The translations under genes and the position numbers were made by a program. 64,000 nucleotides of DNA from NCBI RefSeq assembly GCF_000518265.1, contig NZ_JADG01000003.1, positions 744,001 through 808,000 of the forward strand, written 5' to 3'. This DNA is from Actinomadura oligospora ATCC 43269. GTDB taxonomy: Bacteria; Actinomycetota; Actinomycetes; Streptosporangiales; Streptosporangiaceae. This document shows, in pieces, positions 60,707-64,000 of this stretch (the stretch's first letter is position 1; each line of letters begins with the position of its first letter). Under the pieces are notes generated by a model, which was not told where the DNA came from, ran no database searches, and worked only from the letters and a program-made list of their open reading frames with translations.

Positions 60707-61270
60707 ATGCTGCCGCTCGTCCTGGTCCTGTCGTTCCTGCTGCTGCCCGTCCTGGAGATCACGCTGATCATCCAGGTGGGGCAGGCCATCGGCGGCTGGC
60801 CGACGGCGGGGCTCCTCGCCGCCGGGCTGCTGGCGGGCGGCTGGCTCGTCCGCCGCGAGGGCCGCCGCGCCTGGCGCGCCCTCAACGCCGCCCTCAGCCG
60901 CGGCGAGATCCCCGAGCGTGAGCTCGGCGACGCCGCCCTGGTCATGGCCGGCGGCGTCCTGCTGATGATCCCCGGCTTCCTCACCGACCTGCTCGGGCTG
61001 ATGTTCGTGCTGCCGTTCACCCGGCCCCCGCTGCGGCGCCTGTTCGGCCGGCTCGCCGCCCGCCGCCTGGGCGCCGCCCAGTCCCGCGCGGGCCTGTTCC
61101 CGCCCGGCATGAACGGCCCCGGCCCCGGCGGCTTCGGAGCTTCCGGCGGCACGCCGTTCGGCGACCCGTTCGGGCGCGGCGGTGGGGCGGGCCCGTCCGG
61201 CGAATCCGGGCCGTCGCCGCGCGGCACGGTCGTCCAGGGCGAGGTCATCCACGACGACGACCGCCCCTGA
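60707..61270 (+). CDS. fxsA: FxsA-family membrane protein
   Basis: A 187-residue protein with hydrophobic segments at the N-terminus (LVLVLSFLLLPVLEITLIIQ, then WPTAGLLAAGLLAGGWLV) and LVMAGGVLLMIPGFLTDLLG around residues 80-99, followed by LPFTRPPLRR. This pattern is diagnostic of FxsA, whose E. coli member modulates exclusion of phage T7; the actinobacterial role is unknown. The C-terminal third is Gly/Pro-rich and cytoplasmic. It is 115 nt downstream of ppm and may be transcribed from its own promoter; a hairpin follows. Confidence 0.87.
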   Translation: MLPLVLVLSFLLLPVLEITLIIQVGQAIGGWPTAGLLAAGLLAGGWLVRREGRRAWRALNAALSRGEIPERELGDAALVMAGGVLLMIPGFLTDLLGLMFVLPFTRPPLRRLFGRLAARRLGAAQSRAGLFPPGMNGPGPGGFGASGGTPFGDPFGRGGGAGPSGESGPSPRGTVVQGEVIHDDDRP

Positions 61271-61327
61271 CCCGACCGCCTCTGCCCCGTCCCGGCCCGC
61301 CACCCGTTCGTGATCGTCTTCGGGTCC

Positions 61328-61362
61328 GCTCTCTGAACCCCGCCCCGCCGGGCTCAGAGAGC
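61328..61362 (+). terminator. Terminator after fxsA
   Basis: GCTCTCTGA pairs perfectly with TCAGAGAGC; CCC/GGG inside the loop can extend the stem. It lies about 58 nt past the fxsA stop. Confidence 0.7.
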
Positions 61363-61562
61363 CTCACGGGCGGCGACGCCACCGGAGCCGCACCGGGCGG
61401 CGCCCTGCGGCCGATCACGCCCCTGAGATGATCTCCGCGTCGTCCAGCCCCGGCCGCGCCGTCCAGCCGGGGCGCCCGAGGGGCGTGCGGCTGTGACGGT
61501 TGAGGGTCAGCGGGCGGAACGCCCGGGGAGGGCGGGATGTCGCCCTGCGGACAGATGGAAAA

Positions 61563-61602
61563 CGCCGGGCCGCCCCCGTCATGTGACGGGGGCGGCCCGG
61601 CG
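61563..61602. terminator. Strong terminator downstream of rbpA
   Basis: A 19-bp perfect stem with a TG tip (CGCCGGGCCGCCCCCGTCA and its complement), 25 nt after the rbpA stop. It can work in both directions. Between 61,363 and 61,562 I see no gene. Confidence 0.93.
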
Positions 61603-61626
61603 GTAGTAGTGGCGGATGCCGGTTTC

Positions 61627-61971
61627 TCAGGCGGACCTACGCCGGCCTGAACGCAGGATCTCCAGACGTTCGGCCAGCACCTCCTCCAGATCCTCCAGCG
61701 TCCGTCGTTCCATGAGCATGTCCCAGTGGGTGCGCGGCGGCTTGCCCTTCTTGGTTTGGGGCAGCTCTCCGTCCACCCGCAGTGCGGTCGCGCCGCAGCT
61801 GCGGCACTCCCAGGTCATGGGCACCTCGGCCTCGGCGGCGAGCGTCACGGTGAACCGGTGGCCCTTGCCGCAGGTGTAGTCGACCTCCTGGCGTGGGGCC
61901 AGATCGGTGTTGCGATCGTTCTCGTAGCTCGTCGCTCCGAGTCGGGTGCCGCGAAGTGCGCGCTCCGCCAT
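61627..61971 (-). CDS. rbpA: RNA polymerase-binding protein RbpA
   Basis: A 114-residue actinobacterial transcription factor that binds RNA polymerase and the principal sigma factor and stabilises open complexes. The N-terminal MAERALRGTRLGATSYENDR is canonical. Zinc-binding positions are YTCGKGH and CRSCG, and the sigma-interaction region is near THWDMLMERRTLEDLEEVL. The ATG at 61971 was chosen over a GTG two codons earlier, which would sit only 3 nt from the GGGAGG ribosome site. A SigR-type promoter lies just upstream, consistent with the thiol-stress control known for rbpA in Streptomyces coelicolor. Confidence 0.96.
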   Translation of the reverse strand: MAERALRGTRLGATSYENDRNTDLAPRQEVDYTCGKGHRFTVTLAAEAEVPMTWECRSCGATALRVDGELPQTKKGKPPRTHWDMLMERRTLEDLEEVLAERLEILRSGRRRSA

Positions 61972-62012
61972 CGTCACGTGCCTCCCAGACGGCTTGCGGT
62001 CTTGTCCAGACC

Positions 62013-62038
62013 AACGCTGAGTACCCCGGCAAGATTCC
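62013..62038 (-). promoter_or_regulatory. SigR-type promoter of rbpA
   Basis: On the minus strand GGAAT, an exact 18-nt spacer, then GTT match the GGAAT-N18/19-GTT consensus of sigma-R. It is about 42 nt upstream of the rbpA start. Confidence 0.75.
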
Positions 62039-62101
62039 CAGTAGACGGTCGATCCAACCCTGGTACTTTTCCGCGTCCGTCATCGGCCCGTGACCGGCCG
62101 T

Positions 62102-62683
62102 TCACCGGCCCCGTGGTGTCAGGACGTGGTCGACCAGCCCGTACTCCAGGGCCTCCGCGGCGGTGAAGAACCGGGCCCGGTCGAGATCACGGCGGACGGT
62201 CTCCAGCCCATGCCCGGTCGCCTCCGCCACGATCCGCTCGGTCTGGTCCCGCAGCCGCAGGATCTCCGCGGCCTGGATCTCCAGGTCGCTGGACGACCCG
62301 CGCGACACGTCCACCGCGGGCTCGTGCAGCAGGATCCGCGCCCCCGGCAGCGCCTGCCGCCGCCCCTTGGCCCCGCCCGCCAGCAGGATCGCCGCCGCCG
62401 ACACCGCCTGCCCGACGCACGTCGTCTCGACGACCGGGCTGACGTACTGCATGGTGTCGAAGATCGCCAGCATGGCTGTCAGGGACCCGCCGGGGGAGTT
62501 GATGTACAGGTTGATCGGCCGGTCGGGGTCCATGCCCTCCAGCGCCAGCAGCTGCGCGGTGACGTCGTTGGCGGCCGTGTCGTCCACCGGCGAGCCGAGG
62601 AACACGATCCGCTCCTCGAACAGCTTGTTGTACGGGTTGCTCTCCTTCACCCCGTAGGAGGTCCGCTCGACGTAGGACGGCAT
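62102..62683 (-). CDS. clpP: ATP-dependent Clp protease proteolytic subunit (second of pair)
   Basis: A 193-residue serine peptidase subunit. The nucleophile is in GQAVSAAAILLAGG and the catalytic His in LPGARILLHEP; the Asp is probably in RRDLDRARFF. INLYINSPGGSLTAMLAIFD provides the oxyanion strand. GQAVSAA replaces the more usual GxAASMG, so it is a divergent paralogue. The start MPSYVERTSYG was chosen by family resemblance. It lies 29 nt after the first clpP, so the two probably form mixed tetradecamers served by a Clp ATPase encoded elsewhere. The pair is not next to clpX or tig here, so whether it is the main or an accessory ClpP set is uncertain. Confidence 0.92.
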   Translation of the reverse strand: MPSYVERTSYGVKESNPYNKLFEERIVFLGSPVDDTAANDVTAQLLALEGMDPDRPINLYINSPGGSLTAMLAIFDTMQYVSPVVETTCVGQAVSAAAILLAGGAKGRRQALPGARILLHEPAVDVSRGSSSDLEIQAAEILRLRDQTERIVAEATGHGLETVRRDLDRARFFTAAEALEYGLVDHVLTPRGR

Positions 62684-62712
62684 GACGTAGCGCCCCTCGG
62701 CGCGCGGCGTCC

Positions 62713-63348
62713 TCACGATCCGACCCGGTCGGTGGAGTCGACGACGTGGTCGACGAAGCCGTACTCGCGGGCCTGCTCGGCGGTGAACCAGCGGTCCCGG
62801 TCGCCGTCGGCGACGACCTGCTCCAGGGGCCGTCCGGTGTGCTGGGCGATCCGCTCGAACAGCGTCCGCTTCAGGTACACCGACTGCTCGGCCTGGATCT
62901 TGATGTCGGAGGCGGTGCCGCCGATCCCGCCGGACACCTGGTGCATCATGATCCGCGCGTGCCGCAGGGCGTACCGCTTGCCGGGCGCGCCCGCGCACAG
63001 GATCATCTGCCCCATCGACGCGGCCATCCCGAGCCCGACGGTCGACACGTCGTTCGGGACGAACTGCATCATGTCGTAGATCGCCATTCCCGCGTCCACG
63101 ACCCCGCCCGGGGAGTTGACGTACAAGGTGATGTCGCGTTCGCCGTCCTGCGCCGCGAGCAGCAGCAGCTGCGCGCAGACCCGGTTGGCGACCTGGTCGT
63201 CGACCTCCTCGCCCAGGAACACGATCCGCTGCCCGAGCAGCCGCTGGAACAGCGGCTCGCTCCCCAGCGCCGCCTCCGGCGCCGCGACCGACGCCCGGGA
63301 CCTCCCCACGAACGTCTCGATCCGCCCCGACCCGTCGCCGACCCGCAT
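62713..63348 (-). CDS. clpP: ATP-dependent Clp protease proteolytic subunit (first of pair)
   Basis: A 211-residue ClpP. Ser is in GLGMAASMGQMILCAG, His in RHARIMMHQVSGG, Asp probably in VADGDRDRWFT. The N-terminal ~40 residues (IETFVGRSRASVAAPEAALG) may be a propeptide or an axial-loop extension. The ATG at 63348 has GGGAGG 5 nt upstream; longer frames reach into the operator region. It heads the leftward clpP-clpP operon, and its leader contains a perfect inverted repeat that could be bound by a repressor or activator. It is divergent from a Phd-type antitoxin gene. Confidence 0.93.
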   Translation of the reverse strand: MRVGDGSGRIETFVGRSRASVAAPEAALGSEPLFQRLLGQRIVFLGEEVDDQVANRVCAQLLLLAAQDGERDITLYVNSPGGVVDAGMAIYDMMQFVPNDVSTVGLGMAASMGQMILCAGAPGKRYALRHARIMMHQVSGGIGGTASDIKIQAEQSVYLKRTLFERIAQHTGRPLEQVVADGDRDRWFTAEQAREYGFVDHVVDSTDRVGS

Positions 63349-63363
63349 GACGCCTCCCAGATC

Positions 63364-63393
63364 ATCTGTACAACTTGTACGGACTGTACAGAT
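63364..63393. promoter_or_regulatory. Inverted repeat ATCTGTACA-12-TGTACAGAT in the clpP leader
   Basis: The 9-bp arms are perfect, with a further TTGTAC between them. It lies 16-45 nt upstream of the clpP ATG, so a bound protein would block transcription start or early elongation. Confidence 0.7.
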
Positions 63394-63420
63394 CGGAGCG
63401 TAGGACGCGCGGACGCTCCG
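63394..63420. promoter_or_regulatory. Second inverted repeat between clpP and phd
   Basis: CGGAGCGT and ACGCTCCG are perfect 8-bp arms with an 11-nt spacer. It is 33 bp upstream of the antitoxin gene and directly abuts the first repeat. Confidence 0.55.
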
Positions 63421-63452
63421 CACCAGGAGGGGCCGGACGGTTTCGCTATACG

Positions 63453-63764
63453 ATGAATCTCGTGGAAGTGCCGGTTACGGAAGCTCGAGCCCAGTTCGCC
63501 GACCTGGTCAACAAGGTCGCCTACACCGGCGAGCCCGTGGCCATCACGCGCCGCGGCCGGGTGATGGCCGCCCTGGTGTCCCCCGAGGACCTGGAACTGC
63601 TGCAGAGCATGCGCGCGCAGCGCTACGACCTCACGCAGGCCGAATCCACCCCCGCGGGCCCCGACCAGCCGGGGGAGGACCGCCGTCCGAGCGGCCCCCT
63701 CCGCATCGCCGCCGAGTACCGCCCCGGAGGCCCACCGGCCCACCGTCCCGGCTTCGGCCGCTGA
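63453..63764 (+). CDS. Phd/YefM-type antitoxin-like protein
   Basis: A 103-residue protein. VPVTEARAQFADLVNKVAYT and GEPVAITRRGRVMAALVSPE (about residues 6-46) form the DNA-binding Phd/YefM fold, followed by DLELLQ. The C-terminal half is Pro/Gly/Arg-rich and unlike toxin-binding tails. No toxin gene follows within the window: the next 230 bases hold no supported ORF. The ATG at 63453 has only a distant AGGAGG; TATACG directly before it hints at a leaderless transcript, and GTG 63462 is an alternative. Proteins of this family autoregulate through palindromes, which makes the two upstream repeats candidates. Confidence 0.85.
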   Translation: MNLVEVPVTEARAQFADLVNKVAYTGEPVAITRRGRVMAALVSPEDLELLQSMRAQRYDLTQAESTPAGPDQPGEDRRPSGPLRIAAEYRPGGPPAHRPGFGR

Positions 63765-63842
63765 CTCCCGCACCCGAAGAGGGTGAACGCGGCGGGACTA
63801 CGGCCCGCCTCCCGCGACGCCTGATCGTTTGGCACGGAAAGT

Positions 63843-63862
63843 CGCCGGGCAGTCACCCGGCG
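63843..63862 (+). terminator. Hairpin downstream of the antitoxin gene
   Basis: CGCCGGG and CCCGGCG are perfect 7-bp arms around 6 nt. A weaker GGCGGG/CCCGCC hairpin is at 63791-63809. From 63,863 to the end I see no gene. Confidence 0.5.
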
Positions 63863-64000
63863 CGAAGATCAAATATGTGCGGACATCGACGGCCATGGCC
63901 ATTCCACCGACCTGGTCGTCGCCGGCGGCGGTGCGGCCGCCACCGGACCGGGAGCCACCGCCGTCGTCGGTGGTGACGGCGGCGAGACCGGCACGGCCGG

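Noticed and set aside
63863..64000. Start of another gene at 63,876 or 63,893
   Set aside because: Frames are open only because of GC-rich composition, lack ribosome sites and give Arg/Pro-rich peptides; the window ends too soon to judge.

Overview
The window is about 72% G+C chromosomal DNA from an actinomycete. The housekeeping block at the right end (lnt, ppm, fxsA, rbpA, a clpP pair) and the style of the secondary-metabolite genes fit the Actinomadura/Thermomonospora group. That placement is inferred from gene content, not demonstrated.

Bases 1 to about 46,700 are the right part of a type I polyketide cluster. On the minus strand at the left lie deoxysugar genes (an NDP-hexose 3-ketoreductase cut by the window edge, rfbA, a DUF5988 protein) and a 14-TM drug exporter. 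The exporter faces a TetR regulator, which is followed by a secreted alpha/beta hydrolase on the minus strand. Four PKS genes then run rightward without a break (5435-41344). They encode a KSQ loading module and six extension modules split 1+1, 1, 2 and 2, as in MonAI to MonAIV of monensin. Predicted extenders and reductive steps are: M1 methylmalonyl/keto, M2 methylmalonyl/full, M3 malonyl/ene, M4 methylmalonyl/full, M5 methylmalonyl/ene, M6 malonyl/full. These would give the hemiketal-end half of a monensin/nigericin-type polyether. A MonCI/LasC-type epoxidase and a large LuxR-family (LAL) regulator follow. No later PKS modules, no terminal thioesterase and no MonB-type epoxide hydrolase/cyclase are in the window. 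Because primary metabolism begins at 46.7 kb, the rest of the cluster most likely lies to the left. The most unusual features are a loading AT that has lost three hallmark motifs, a module 1 with DH but no KR, a KR4 with a substituted catalytic Asn, and near-identical segments shared between modules.

Bases 46,769-57,299 carry most of the aminomutase lysine-degradation pathway: kamA (minus) divergent from kdd (plus), then, after a NUDIX gene and two membrane/secreted-protein genes, an asparagine-synthetase-type gene (minus) divergent from kamD-kamE-kal (plus). Both divergent promoter regions contain a related GGAAGA(T)CTTCC palindrome, suggesting one regulator for both blocks. The beta-keto acid cleavage enzyme (kce) is not in the window.

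Bases 57,923-63,764 are housekeeping: lnt and ppm (lipoprotein acylation and polyprenol-phosphate-mannose synthesis), fxsA, rbpA with a SigR-type promoter, a clpP pair, and a divergent Phd-type antitoxin gene separated from clpP by two inverted repeats. The last 235 bases hold no gene that can be supported.
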